64,000 bases of DNA from Lentzea guizhouensis (lineage in GTDB: Bacteria > Actinomycetota > Actinomycetes > Mycobacteriales > Pseudonocardiaceae), in contig NZ_CP016793.1 in NCBI RefSeq assembly GCF_001701025.1, positions 5,952,001-6,016,000 of the forward strand, given 5' to 3'. The position numbers and the translations under genes were made by a program. Positions 23,804 to 32,692 of the stretch are shown here, piece by piece. The notes below the pieces were generated by a model. That model worked only from the letters and a program-made list of their open reading frames with translations. It was not told the origin of the DNA and did not search any database. The stretch's first letter is position 1; each line of letters opens with the position of its first letter.

Positions 23804-24978
23804 CTGTCGAGGAACGCGTTGCGGAACACGCCCTTCGGGTCGTGCTCGCGCAGCAGCGCCCGGAAGTCGTCCCACTTCGGGTAGCGGGCGGCCAGCAACG
23901 GCGCCGGCACGGTGAAGAGCTTGCCCCAGTGCGGCCGCGGCGCGATCGCCTCCTCCAGCCGCGGCAACAGCTCCAGCACCCGCGCCGGGTCCGGCACCCA
24001 GGTGAAGTGGATCGCCAGGCTGTCCCGGTCGCAGGCGGGGCTCAGCCACTGCGGCTCGGCGGAGATCGTGCGGATCTCGCAGGCCTGCACCAGCGGCGAG
24101 ATCACCGTCGACATCTCCGCCAGCGCCCGCAACGCCGTCACCGCACGGGTGCGCGGCACGAAGTACTCGGTCTGCAGCTCCGCACCCACCGACGGGGTGA
24201 ACTCGGCCCGGAAGTGCGGCAGCCGCTCGTGCCACGGCCCCGGCACGCCGTCCTGCACCGTGCACCGCGACGGCGGCTGACCCACCACCGGGTGCCGCGG
24301 CCCGTCCGCCCTGCGGCCGGGGAAGGGGAACTCGGGATCACCCACCCGGTGCTTCACCCACAGCGTCGCACCGCCCTGCCAGTCGATGAACGCGCTCACG
24401 CTGTACGCGCCGTCGAAGACCTGCTCCAGCGACCCGAGCAACGTCGTCCACGCCACGTCCTCGTACACCGTCTGCGCCACCTGGAACGACGGCACCACGT
24501 CCAGCTCGACCGCCGTGACCACGCCCAGCCCGCCCAGCGACACCACCGCGCCCGGCGAGGTCAGCGACACCACGGACCCGTCGGCGCGCATCACCTCGAC
24601 CGCGCGCACCGCACCGGCCAGCGAACGGGCACCGGACCCGTGCGTGGCCGTCGTGACCGCGCCCGCCACGGTGATGTGCGGCAACGACGGCATGGTGTGC
24701 AGCGCCAGACCGGCCGCCTCCAGCCGCGGGGCCAGCTGTGCAAGGGTCATGCCGGCGCTCACCCGCACGGTCGGCCCGCTCACCTCGAACTCGTCGGGCA
24801 TCGCCGCGAGCGACACCAGCGTGCCGGTCGTGTCGGCGACCGTGCTGAACGAGTGCCCGGTCCCGACGACGTGCACGGCGGCGGCACCGCGCACCACGGC
24901 TCGCAGGTCGTCGGCCGACTCCGGCGAGACGACCGAGGCCGCGGAGAACGTGACGTTGCCGGCCCAGTTGGTCCTCAT
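23776..24978 (-). CDS. FAD-linked alditol/xylitol oxidase-like flavoprotein
   Basis: 400 residues. VVGTGHSFSTVADTTGTLV contains the histidine that carries covalent FAD in alditol oxidase (AldO) and related VAO-family enzymes. LPHITVAGAVTTATHGSG, the next conserved FAD contact, follows. The C-terminal DFRALLREHDPKGVFRNAFL is the family tail. These enzymes oxidise polyols or aldonolactones and release hydrogen peroxide. The substrate cannot be fixed by sequence. The ATG at 24976-24978 (MRTNWAGN) is the start. It is divergent from an O-methyltransferase gene with a palindrome between them. Confidence 0.85.
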   Translation of the reverse strand: MRTNWAGNVTFSAASVVSPESADDLRAVVRGAAAVHVVGTGHSFSTVADTTGTLVSLAAMPDEFEVSGPTVRVSAGMTLAQLAPRLEAAGLALHTMPSLPHITVAGAVTTATHGSGARSLAGAVRAVEVMRADGSVVSLTSPGAVVSLGGLGVVTAVELDVVPSFQVAQTVYEDVAWTTLLGSLEQVFDGAYSVSAFIDWQGGATLWVKHRVGDPEFPFPGRRADGPRHPVVGQPPSRCTVQDGVPGPWHERLPHFRAEFTPSVGAELQTEYFVPRTRAVTALRALAEMSTVISPLVQACEIRTISAEPQWLSPACDRDSLAIHFTWVPDPARVLELLPRLEEAIAPRPHWGKLFTVPAPLLAARYPKWDDFRALLREHDPKGVFRNAFLDSYLGSTASS

Positions 24979-25030
24979 GCACACACGGTAAGCGCCGAAC
25001 CGTGCAGTCGTTCCACGCTATTGCTTCAGT

Positions 25031-25051
25031 GTCAACTAAAAACAAGTTGAC
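25031..25051. promoter_or_regulatory. Operator-like palindrome between oxidase and methyltransferase
   Basis: GTCAACT (25031-25037) is inverted exactly as AGTTGAC (25045-25051) across a seven-base A-rich centre. It lies in the 95-base divergent gap, about 53 bases from the oxidase start and 23 from the methyltransferase GTG. The right arm also resembles a TTGAC -35 element. Confidence 0.45.
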
Positions 25052-25073
25052 CCCGGTGGAAGCGTGGATCTTC

Positions 25074-26057
25074 GTGGCACACGAAAACGACGTACAAGCG
25101 CTCTGGCGGATGGCCGGCCTCGTCACCCCGATGGCCCTGCGGGTCGCGGTGAACCTCGGCCTGCCGGACCTGCTGACCGAGCCGGGCACCGCCGACCAGC
25201 TCGCCGCCGGCCTCGACATCTCCCCGCTGGGCCTGGACCTGCTGCTCGGTCACCTGGTCACGCTCGGCGTGCTGGAACGCACCGGCGACGGCTACCGCAC
25301 CACGCCGTTCGGCGCGCACCTGCGCCGGGACGCGGACAACGGCCTGGCGAACCTGCTCGACGCGAGCACCGCCGCCGGCCGCGCCGACCTGGCGTTCATC
25401 GACCTGCAGCACAGCGTCACGACCGGCGAGCCCGCTTACCCGCTGCGCTACGGGCAGGACTTCTGGTCCGACCTGGACGAGCACCCGCACCTGCGGCGGG
25501 CGTTCGACGAGCAGATGGCGTTCCGGATCCGTGAGCAGCTGCCGCAGGTCGTCGCCGGGTTCGACTGGGCCCGGTTCGGCAGGATCGTCGACGTCGGCGG
25601 AGGTCCCGGCCGGCAGCTCGCCGCGATCCTGGCCGCGCACCCGCGGGTCAGCGGGCACCTGGTCGACCTCGACGTGACCGAGGCGCGCAAGGCGTTCGAG
25701 CCGCTGGGCGACCGTGCGCAGGCCACGGTGGGCAGCTTCTTCGACCCGTTGCCGTCCGGTGACGCCTACCTGTTGTTCGACGTCCTGCACGACTGGGACG
25801 ACGAGCACGCCGAACGCGTCCTGCGGCGTTGCGTCGAGGCGATGCCGGACGACGGCCGCGTGCTCGTCGTGGAGGCGGTCGGCGGGTTGAGCGCCGGCAC
25901 CGAGATGGACCTGGTCATGCTGGTCCACTTCGGCGGCCGGGAACGGCGGGTGGAGGAGCTGGAGCAGGTGGCGGCGGCGGCCGGGCTGGTGCTCGACCAG
26001 GTCGTCGAACTGACTTCGCAGCGCCACCTGCTCGAGTTCCGCGAGGTCACTCGTTGA
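25074..26057 (+). CDS. SAM-dependent O-methyltransferase (COMT-like)
   Basis: About 327 residues from GTG 25074 (MAHENDVQALWRMAGL), which fits the family's usual N-terminus; GTG 25056 is an alternative. The N-terminal 100 residues are the dimerisation winged helix (LRVAVNLGLPDLLTEPG). The SAM fold shows VDVGGGPGRQLAAILAAHP (motif I), the acidic strand LVDLDV and LLFDVLHDWDDEHAERVL, which holds the usual catalytic region. The closest named class is the plant COMT/DnrK group that methylates phenolic or polyketide hydroxyls. No biosynthetic cluster is present. The last 11 bases overlap the convergent siderophore-interacting gene. Confidence 0.85.
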   Translation: MAHENDVQALWRMAGLVTPMALRVAVNLGLPDLLTEPGTADQLAAGLDISPLGLDLLLGHLVTLGVLERTGDGYRTTPFGAHLRRDADNGLANLLDASTAAGRADLAFIDLQHSVTTGEPAYPLRYGQDFWSDLDEHPHLRRAFDEQMAFRIREQLPQVVAGFDWARFGRIVDVGGGPGRQLAAILAAHPRVSGHLVDLDVTEARKAFEPLGDRAQATVGSFFDPLPSGDAYLLFDVLHDWDDEHAERVLRRCVEAMPDDGRVLVVEAVGGLSAGTEMDLVMLVHFGGRERRVEELEQVAAAAGLVLDQVVELTSQRHLLEFREVTR

Positions 26058-26829
26058 GTGCGGCGGTCCGTTCCTGCGCTTCGGCGAGGTCGTCGGCGGT
26101 CGGGGCATCGTCCTGGGTGAGCGCGCGTCGCCAGTAGCCGGCGAACTCGATGTCCTCCTTGGACACTCCGAGGTCGACGAAGTGCCTGCGCAGCAACCGG
26201 ACCGCCGAGGCCTCCCCGCCCAGCCACACCCACACCGAGACGGGCACCTCGACCTGCGTCACGACGGACACCAGATCTTCTCCGGCACTGCGGTGGACCC
26301 ACCGCACGCCGGGGAGGTCCTGTTCCTCCGCGGGGTCCTCGACCTCGACGAAGGCGAGAAAGTCCTGTTCTGGAGCCAAGATCTCCAGCAACGACCCGAT
26401 CGCGGGCAACGCGGTCTCGTCACCCGCGAACACCAGCAGCCCGGCGGAACCGAGCGGCCGGGCGTAGTCGCGGGACGGCCCGAACCGCCCGATCACGTCG
26501 CCGGGTTTCGCGGTCGCCGCCCACCGTGCCGCCGGACCGTGGTCGCCGTGCAGCACGAAGTCGACGGTCAGCACGCCGCCGGCCAACGCGCGCACGGTGA
26601 AGCTGCGCATCCACGGCCGTGCCTCCTCGGGGATGGCGAGGTAGGCCAGGTACCAGGTGCCGGTGTCGGTGTCCTCGGAGACCAGCGCCGTGCCGCCGGG
26701 CTTGGGGAACAACAGCTTGAGCTGCTGGTCGGGCCAGGTGCCGAGGTCGGCGAGGCCGTCACCGGTGAACGTCACGCGGGTCATGCGCGGGGTCAGCGGG
26801 GTGACCTCGCGGACTGTCAGCAGGCTCAT
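26047..26829 (-). CDS. Siderophore-interacting protein (FAD-dependent ferric reductase)
   Basis: 260 residues. The ferredoxin-reductase fold of the SIP/ViuB family is clear: an FAD-binding barrel with RSFTVRALAGG (the R-x-(Y/F)-T-x-R motif), then the NAD(P) half with GDETALPAIGSLLE and VWLGGEASAVRLLRRHF. Such enzymes use NAD(P)H to reduce ferric-siderophore complexes in the cytoplasm. Its ATG overlaps the UvrA2-like stop (ATGA), so it is translated as the second gene of that operon. The pairing with an antibiotic-type ABC protein rather than a siderophore transporter is unusual. Confidence 0.9.
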   Translation of the reverse strand: MSLLTVREVTPLTPRMTRVTFTGDGLADLGTWPDQQLKLLFPKPGGTALVSEDTDTGTWYLAYLAIPEEARPWMRSFTVRALAGGVLTVDFVLHGDHGPAARWAATAKPGDVIGRFGPSRDYARPLGSAGLLVFAGDETALPAIGSLLEILAPEQDFLAFVEVEDPAEEQDLPGVRWVHRSAGEDLVSVVTQVEVPVSVWVWLGGEASAVRLLRRHFVDLGVSKEDIEFAGYWRRALTQDDAPTADDLAEAQERTAALNE

Positions 26830-29081
26830 GCGAGGTACTCCCTGAGGTGCTGCGCGGTGAGCGTGCCGGAGTTGGCGACCAGGTCGCCGGGCGTGCCGGT
26901 GAACACGACCTGCCCGCCGTCGTGCCCCGCGCCGGGACCCATGTCGATGATCCAGTCGGCGTGCGCCATGACGGCCAGGTGGTGCTCGATGACGACCACG
27001 GTGTTGCCGGCGTCGATGAGCTGGTCGAGCAGGCCGAGCAGCTGGTCGACGTCGGCGAGGTGCAGGCCCGAGGTCGGTTCGTCCAGCACGTAGGTCGCCG
27101 CCTTCTCAGCCATGTGGATGGCGAGTTTCAAGCGTTGCCGTTCGCCGCCGGACAGGGTGGTGAGCGGCTGGCCGAGGGAGAGGTAGGACAGGCCGACGTC
27201 GTGCAGCCGGGACAGCACGGTGTGGGCCTGGCCGGACGTGAAGAAGTCGCGGGCCTCGGCGACCGGCATGGCGAGCACGTCGCTGATGTTCTTGCCCCGC
27301 AACGTGTAGCGCAGCACCTCGGGGGTGAACCGCTTGCCCTCGCACTTCTCGCACACGGTGGCGACGCCGGCCATCATCGCGAGGTCGGTGTAGACGAGGC
27401 CGATGCCCTTGCAGTGGGTGCAGGCGCCTTCGGAGTTGGCGCTGAACAGCGCTGCCTTGACACCGTTGGCCTTGGCGAAGGCGGTGCGGACCGAGTCGAG
27501 CAGGCCGGTGTAGGTGGCGGGGTTGGACCGCCGCGAGCCGCGGATCGGTGACTGGTCGACGGTCACGACGCCGGGTCGTGTGCGCAGTGAGCCGTGGATG
27601 AGCGAGGACTTGCCGGAGCCCGCCACGCCGGTGACGACGGTCAGCACCCCGAGCGGGATGTCGACCGTGACGTCGCGCAGGTTGTTCTGCGACGCGCCGG
27701 AGATGGTCAGGAACCCCTTGGGGGAGCGGAACTCGGACCGCAGCTTGGCGCGGTGGTCGAGGTGGCGGCCGGTGAGGGTGCCGGAGGAGCGGAGGCCGGC
27801 GACGTCGCCGGAGTAGCAGAGGTGGCCGCCGTTGACGCCGGCGCCGGGGCCGAGGTCGACGACGTGGTCCGCGATGGCGATGGTCTCGGGCTTGTGCTCG
27901 ACGACCAGGACGGTGTTGCCCTTGTCGCGCAACCGCAGCAGCAGGTCGTTCATGCGCTGGATGTCGTGCGGGTGCAGGCCGACGGTCGGTTCGTCGAACA
28001 CGTAGGTGATGTCGGTGAGCGAGGAACCCAGGTGCCGCACCATCTTCACCCGTTGCGACTCGCCGCCGGACAGCGTCGAGGACTCGCGGTCGAGCGAGAG
28101 GTAGCCCAGGCCGATCTCGACGAGCGAGTCGAGGGTGCCGCGCAACGTGGCCAGCAGCGGTGCCACCGACGGGTCGTCGAGCGAGCGCACGAACTTCGCC
28201 AGGTCGCTGATCTGCATCGCGCAGCAGTCCGCGATGTTCAGGCCGTTGATGCGTGATTCCAGCGCCGCGGAGTTCAGCCGGGCGCCGTGGCAGTCCGGGC
28301 AGACGGCGAACGTGACCGCGCGGTCGACGAACGCGCGCACGTGCGGCTGCATCGACTCGCGGTCCTTGGCGAGGATCGTGCGCTGCAGCTTCACGACCAG
28401 GCCCTCGTAGGTGACGTTGGTGCCGCCGATGTCGATCTTCGTCGTCGGTTTGTGCAGGAGGTCGTGCAGCTCCTGCTCGGTGAACGACGCGATCGGCTTG
28501 TCGGGGGAGTAGAGGCCCGAGTGCGCGAGGACCCGCCAGTACCAGGTGTCGACGCCGTAGTTCGGTGCGTCGATCGCGCCCTCGTTGAGCGACTTCGAGC
28601 GGTCGACGAACGCGTCGACGTCGATCGTGGTGACCTTGCCCAGGCCCTCGCAGGACGGGCACATGCCCTCGGGCAGGTTGAAGCTGAACGCGCCGGACGT
28701 GCCGACGTGCGGCTGACCGAGGCGGCTGAACACGATCCGCAGCATCGTGTGGGCGTCGGTGGCGGTGCCGACGGTCGAGCGGGAGTTCGCGCCCATCCGC
28801 TCCTGGTCGACGATGATCGCCGCGCTGAGGTTGCGCAGCCCGTCGACGTCCGGGCGGCCGATCGAGGGCATGAACGACTGCAGGAACGCGGTGTAGGTCT
28901 CGTTGATCATGCGCTGGGACTCGGCCGCGATCGTGCCGAAGACCAGCGAGGACTTGCCGGAACCGGACACGCCGGTGAAGACGGTCAGGCGGCGTTTGGG
29001 GATGTCGAGCGACACGTCCGCGAGGTTGTTCTCCCTGGCCCCGCGGACCTCGATGACGTCATGGCTGTCGGCGGCAGTCAT
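26826..29081 (-). CDS. UvrA2/DrrC-like ABC-class ATPase
   Basis: 751 residues with two ABC domains. First Walker A GVSGSGKSSL, signature LSGGESQRVK, then FDEPTVGLHP. Second Walker A GVAGSGKSSL, signature LSGGERQRLK, then LDEPTSGLH. Zinc-finger cysteine pairs CPSCEGLG and CTHCKGIG are kept. Length is about 200 residues short of UvrA (about 950), as in the class II UvrA group, which includes the daunorubicin self-resistance protein DrrC. These proteins are thought to clear DNA-bound drugs or lesions. Start is ATG 29081. A divergent TetR gene with two operators probably controls it. It is not the housekeeping UvrA, judged by size. Confidence 0.88.
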   Translation of the reverse strand: MTAADSHDVIEVRGARENNLADVSLDIPKRRLTVFTGVSGSGKSSLVFGTIAAESQRMINETYTAFLQSFMPSIGRPDVDGLRNLSAAIIVDQERMGANSRSTVGTATDAHTMLRIVFSRLGQPHVGTSGAFSFNLPEGMCPSCEGLGKVTTIDVDAFVDRSKSLNEGAIDAPNYGVDTWYWRVLAHSGLYSPDKPIASFTEQELHDLLHKPTTKIDIGGTNVTYEGLVVKLQRTILAKDRESMQPHVRAFVDRAVTFAVCPDCHGARLNSAALESRINGLNIADCCAMQISDLAKFVRSLDDPSVAPLLATLRGTLDSLVEIGLGYLSLDRESSTLSGGESQRVKMVRHLGSSLTDITYVFDEPTVGLHPHDIQRMNDLLLRLRDKGNTVLVVEHKPETIAIADHVVDLGPGAGVNGGHLCYSGDVAGLRSSGTLTGRHLDHRAKLRSEFRSPKGFLTISGASQNNLRDVTVDIPLGVLTVVTGVAGSGKSSLIHGSLRTRPGVVTVDQSPIRGSRRSNPATYTGLLDSVRTAFAKANGVKAALFSANSEGACTHCKGIGLVYTDLAMMAGVATVCEKCEGKRFTPEVLRYTLRGKNISDVLAMPVAEARDFFTSGQAHTVLSRLHDVGLSYLSLGQPLTTLSGGERQRLKLAIHMAEKAATYVLDEPTSGLHLADVDQLLGLLDQLIDAGNTVVVIEHHLAVMAHADWIIDMGPGAGHDGGQVVFTGTPGDLVANSGTLTAQHLREYLA

Positions 29082-29107
29082 TGCCTGTGCTTCCCCCGGG
29101 AATGATT

Positions 29108-29155
29108 CTTTATGCCGTAAAGTGTGAGTCGTCGAGGTTACTTTACGTTGTAAGG
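29108..29155. promoter_or_regulatory. Two TetR-type operators
   Basis: CTTTATGCCGTAAAG (29108-29122) and CTTTACGTTGTAAGG (29141-29155) share the pattern CTTTAyGnyGTAArG and are spaced 33 bases start to start, about three helical turns. They lie between the UvrA2-like start and the ribosome site (AAGGAG) of the TetR gene, so they can control both. Confidence 0.7.
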
Positions 29156-29164
29156 AGTGGCAAG

Positions 29165-29953
29165 GTGGTCGTCTACGCCGGGCAGGGCGATCCCCGCCGT
29201 TCGATCGAGCTGCTCTGGCGTGCGGGCACGAGCCAGGAGAAACGCCCTGGTCCCAGGCCCGCGCTGAGCGTGGACGCGATCGTCGACGCCGGGATCGCGG
29301 TCGCCGACGAGGCCGGGATGGCCGCGTTGTCGATGCGCGCGGTGGGGGAGCGGCTCGGGCGCACGGCGATGGCGCTCTACACCTACGTGCCGGGCAAGAA
29401 CGAGCTCGTCGACCTCATGTACGACCGCGCGCTGGCGGAACTGCCGACCTCCTACGACCTCGCCGACGGCTGGCGTGCGGCCGTGACGCAGTGGGCGCAC
29501 GACTCGTGGGAGTTCTTCGGCCGTCACCCGTGGGTGCTGCAGGTGTCGCAGGCCCGCCCGGTGCTCGGGCCGCACGAGTTCGCCGTGGTCGAGTCGCTGG
29601 CGGCGGTCCTCGTGACGACCGGGCTGCCCGGCCGTGAGCTGCGCGGGATCGTCGGGGCGATCAACTACTTCGTCCGCGGCGCGGCCCAGACGATCGCCGA
29701 GGCGCGGGCCGCCCGCACCGCGACCGGGGAAGGCGACGAGGAGTGGTGGTACGCGCGGTCGGCCGTGCTGATGGAGGTCGAACCGGACCTCGCCACGAAG
29801 TTCCCGATGCTGCACCTGCTGGAGACCGACCGCGAACCCGTCGACCCCGAGCTGCCGTATCTGGAGAACGACGCGGTCGAGAACTTCCAGGGCGGGCTGA
29901 AGGTGTTGCTCGACGGCGTCGAGGCGGCCGTCGCGGCTGTGGCAGAACCGTGA
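29165..29953 (+). CDS. TetR-family regulator
   Basis: 262 residues from GTG 29165, which has an AAGGAG site eight bases upstream. An N-terminal 40-residue extension precedes the helix-turn-helix: VDAIVDAGIAVADEAGMAAL, then RAVGERLGRTAMALYTYVP and KNELVDLMYDRAL. The C-terminal half is the TetR_C-type ligand pocket with GIVGAINYFVRGAAQ. It is divergent from the UvrA2-SIP operon and is probably its repressor, released by a drug-like ligand. The related paired operators sit in the gap. Confidence 0.88.
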   Translation: MVVYAGQGDPRRSIELLWRAGTSQEKRPGPRPALSVDAIVDAGIAVADEAGMAALSMRAVGERLGRTAMALYTYVPGKNELVDLMYDRALAELPTSYDLADGWRAAVTQWAHDSWEFFGRHPWVLQVSQARPVLGPHEFAVVESLAAVLVTTGLPGRELRGIVGAINYFVRGAAQTIAEARAARTATGEGDEEWWYARSAVLMEVEPDLATKFPMLHLLETDREPVDPELPYLENDAVENFQGGLKVLLDGVEAAVAAVAEP

Positions 29954-29999
29954 CACGGTCCCCACAGGTGGCTCACATTTCCCCGATGGGATCTCCGGC

Positions 30000-31049
30000 A
30001 TGGCAACCATGCCCAAGATCGGCAAAGCAGCGGTGGTCGTCGCGGCCGCGTTGGTGCTGACCACGCCGGCCACCGCCACCTCCAGTCCTGCCCGCCACGA
30101 CGTGACGAGGGTCGAGTACTCACTCGGTGACCGGGCGTTCCAGGTGCCCGGCTTTCACCGCGAACCGGGAGGTCCCGTCGCGGACCTCGAGCTCACCGCG
30201 GTCGTGCACGCGCCACGCAGGCTCGTCGGCAAGCGGCCGCTGGTGCTGCTCGCGCACGGCTACTGGCAGCCGTGCCAGGACGGCACGTGGACCTGGCCGT
30301 GTCCCCGGGGTGACGCGTTCCCGAGCTACCGCGGCTACGACTACCTGGGCGAGGAGCTGGCGCGTCAGGGGTTCGTGGTCGTGTCGGTGAGCGCGAACGG
30401 CGTGAACGGCGGCGAGATGGGCCAGCCCGCCGACATGGCCCGCGCGAAGCTCATGAGCAAGCACCTGGAGATGTGGCGCGACCTGAACGACGGCAAGGGC
30501 CCGCTCGCCGGCGAGCTGCGCGGGTTCCGCGGCCACGTCGACCTCACGAACGTCGGCACGCTCGGTCATTCGCGCGGTGGTCGTGGCGCGGTCTGGCAGG
30601 CCTCGGACAACCACGCCGCCGACCTGCCTGCCGGGGTGCGGATCCGCGCGGTGCTGCCGCTGGCACCCGCCGACTACTACGCGCCCGACCCGGAGGCGCC
30701 GGAGAACCTCGACTACCGCATCACCGAGATCCCGTTCGCGGTGCTCACCGGCAGTTGTGACGGCGCGGTGAACGGCGGTTCGTACGTCGACAACGCCAAG
30801 GGCCGCAACCGCTTCCCGATCCACGACGTCACCGCCGTCAACGCCAACCACGACTTCTTCAACACCGCGTGGACCTACGACGACGACAGCACCTGTCCCG
30901 ACCGGGCGCTCACCCCGCAGCAGCAGCGTTCCGTCGCCACCACCTACATCCCGGCGTTCTTCCAGCAGTACCTGAACAACCGCCGCAGCCCGGTCGTCGA
31001 CCGCGGCCGTCCCGGCATCGACGTCGTGACGCATCAACCGATCGGCTAG
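30000..31049 (+). CDS. Secreted alpha/beta hydrolase
   Basis: 349 residues. Signal peptide (AAVVVAAALVLTTPATA). The fold shows LVLLAHGYWQPCQDG at the oxyanion strand, the nucleophile elbow GHSRGGRGAV, the acid near LTGSCDGAV and NANHDFFNTAW with the likely histidine. Two cysteine pairs suggest disulphides. It looks like a secreted esterase or dienelactone-hydrolase-like enzyme; no lid domain is evident. Start ATG 30000 (or ATG 30009). A weak ribosome site. Confidence 0.8.
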   Translation: MATMPKIGKAAVVVAAALVLTTPATATSSPARHDVTRVEYSLGDRAFQVPGFHREPGGPVADLELTAVVHAPRRLVGKRPLVLLAHGYWQPCQDGTWTWPCPRGDAFPSYRGYDYLGEELARQGFVVVSVSANGVNGGEMGQPADMARAKLMSKHLEMWRDLNDGKGPLAGELRGFRGHVDLTNVGTLGHSRGGRGAVWQASDNHAADLPAGVRIRAVLPLAPADYYAPDPEAPENLDYRITEIPFAVLTGSCDGAVNGGSYVDNAKGRNRFPIHDVTAVNANHDFFNTAWTYDDDSTCPDRALTPQQQRSVATTYIPAFFQQYLNNRRSPVVDRGRPGIDVVTHQPIG

Positions 31050-31144
31050 TCCTCGGCCCTACTTCCGTCGGCCGCGTCAAGGCCTTTGACGGATCCCGTC
31101 CCCCTTCCGCTGCTGCCAAGGTGGTGGTGGAAGGGGGAAATTCC

Positions 31145-32692
31145 ATGCTGAAACCCATCGCGCTGCTCTCCGCGGCGCTCGTCGTGCTGACCGCCGTCCC
31201 CGCTGACGCGCATCCCTCCGGCGACTGGTCGGGCTGGACCAAGGACCTCGCCGGCACCAGGCACAACGCCGCCGAGTGGCGCATCAACCAGGGCACCGTC
31301 GGCAAGCTCAAGGTGAAGTGGGCGTTCGCCTACGAGAGGGGTGACTACAACACCGCCCGCAGCCAGCCCGCGGTCGTCGGTGACACGATCTACTTCGGTG
31401 GCCCCGACGGCAAGTTCTACGCCCGTGACGCCCGCACCGGCCGGGCGAAGTGGGAGTTCGCACTGCCGGAGTCACCCCGCTACGCCTTCAACTCCGACGG
31501 CCCGACCGTCTCGAACGGCAAGGTGTTCTTCGGCGACAGCACCGGCCGGCTGTTCGCGCTCGACCAGCGCACCGGCCGCGAGCTGTGGCGCGCGCAGACC
31601 GACGACAACGTCGCCGCGATGCTCACCAGCTCGCCGATCGTCCACGGCGGACTCGTCTACGTCGGCACGTCCAGCGCGGAGAACACGTTGCCGCGCGACT
31701 ACCCGTGCTGCACGTTCCGCGGCCACGTCGACGCCTACGACGTCAGCACCGGTGCGCTGGTGTGGCGGCACTACACGGTCCCGGAGCCGGTCGAGGTCGG
31801 CACGTGGCCCAACGGCGCCAAGCGGTTCGAACCGTCCGGCGCCGGGGTGTGGAGCTCGCCGGTGATCGACCGCAAGACCGGCACGCTCTACGTCGGCACC
31901 GGCCAGAACTACACCGGCAAGGGCGGCCAGTTCGACTCGCTGCTGGCACTGGACGTGCGCACCGGCCGGGTGAAGTGGACCAACCAGGTCACCGACGCCG
32001 ACACGTGGCGCAGCGCCTGCAACGAGCCCGACGCCGAGGGCTACTGCCCCGGCCTGAAGGACAACACCAACCTCGACTACGACATCGGCGCGACGCCGAA
32101 CCTGTTCGAGGTCGACCGCCGCCAGCTCGTCGGTGTCGGCCAGAAGTCCGGTGTGTACCACGTGTTCGACGCCAAGACCGGTCAGGTCGTGTGGCGCCGC
32201 CAGCTCGGCGTGCCGCTGCCCAGCGGTGGCATCTCGGGCATCCAGTGGGGCTCGAGCTACGACGGCAAGCGCCTCTACATCGCGACCTACTTCGCCGACC
32301 CCGGCAAGCTGTTCGCGGTGGATCCGGGCACGGGCAAGGTGCTGTGGGAGACCGCGGCACCCGAGGACGGCTGCTCCACCGGTGGCGCGGCGGGCCAGGC
32401 GAACTGCGCGCGGGCCCACGGCGTTCCGGTGACCAGCACGCCCGGTGTGGTCTACCTGGGTGCGGGTGACGGCAAGTTCCGCGCCTACAACTCGCGCACC
32501 GGCGCGATCCTGTGGACGCACGACACCGTGCAGGACGTGCGGGGCGTCAACGGGCTGACCGGGCGCGGCGGGTTCATGGCCGGGCCGGGCAGCGGGGCGG
32601 TGGTGTCCGACGGCATGGTCTACGTGCAGTCCGGCTACTGGCCCGAGTTCGAGAACCCGCACGGGCACGTGCTACTCGCGTTCGGCCTGTAG
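31145..32692 (+). CDS. Secreted PQQ-type seven-bladed beta-propeller protein
   Basis: 515 residues with signal peptide (LLSAALVVLTAVPADAHP). Seven propeller blades are marked by the pattern A-x-D-x-x-T-G-x-x-x-W: FYARDARTGRAKWEF, LFALDQRTGRELWRA, VDAYDVSTGALVWRH, LLALDVRTGRVKWTN, YHVFDAKTGQVVWRR, LFAVDPGTGKVLWET, and FRAYNSRTGAILWTH. A vicinal cysteine pair (YPCCTF) and two further pairs occur. Vicinal disulphides are a mark of PQQ alcohol dehydrogenases, where they contact PQQ. The overall plan resembles polyvinyl-alcohol/alcohol dehydrogenases. GGAAGGGGGAAA ribosome site before ATG 31145. Its 3' end overlaps the convergent SARP gene by 21 bases. Whether it binds PQQ is untested. Confidence 0.8.
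   Translation: MLKPIALLSAALVVLTAVPADAHPSGDWSGWTKDLAGTRHNAAEWRINQGTVGKLKVKWAFAYERGDYNTARSQPAVVGDTIYFGGPDGKFYARDARTGRAKWEFALPESPRYAFNSDGPTVSNGKVFFGDSTGRLFALDQRTGRELWRAQTDDNVAAMLTSSPIVHGGLVYVGTSSAENTLPRDYPCCTFRGHVDAYDVSTGALVWRHYTVPEPVEVGTWPNGAKRFEPSGAGVWSSPVIDRKTGTLYVGTGQNYTGKGGQFDSLLALDVRTGRVKWTNQVTDADTWRSACNEPDAEGYCPGLKDNTNLDYDIGATPNLFEVDRRQLVGVGQKSGVYHVFDAKTGQVVWRRQLGVPLPSGGISGIQWGSSYDGKRLYIATYFADPGKLFAVDPGTGKVLWETAAPEDGCSTGGAAGQANCARAHGVPVTSTPGVVYLGAGDGKFRAYNSRTGAILWTHDTVQDVRGVNGLTGRGGFMAGPGSGAVVSDGMVYVQSGYWPEFENPHGHVLLAFGL

Noticed and set aside
23776..26057. Oxidase plus O-methyltransferase as the edge of a secondary metabolite cluster
   Set aside because: No polyketide, peptide or terpene synthase is near; the SARP gene is 7 kb away with unrelated genes between.
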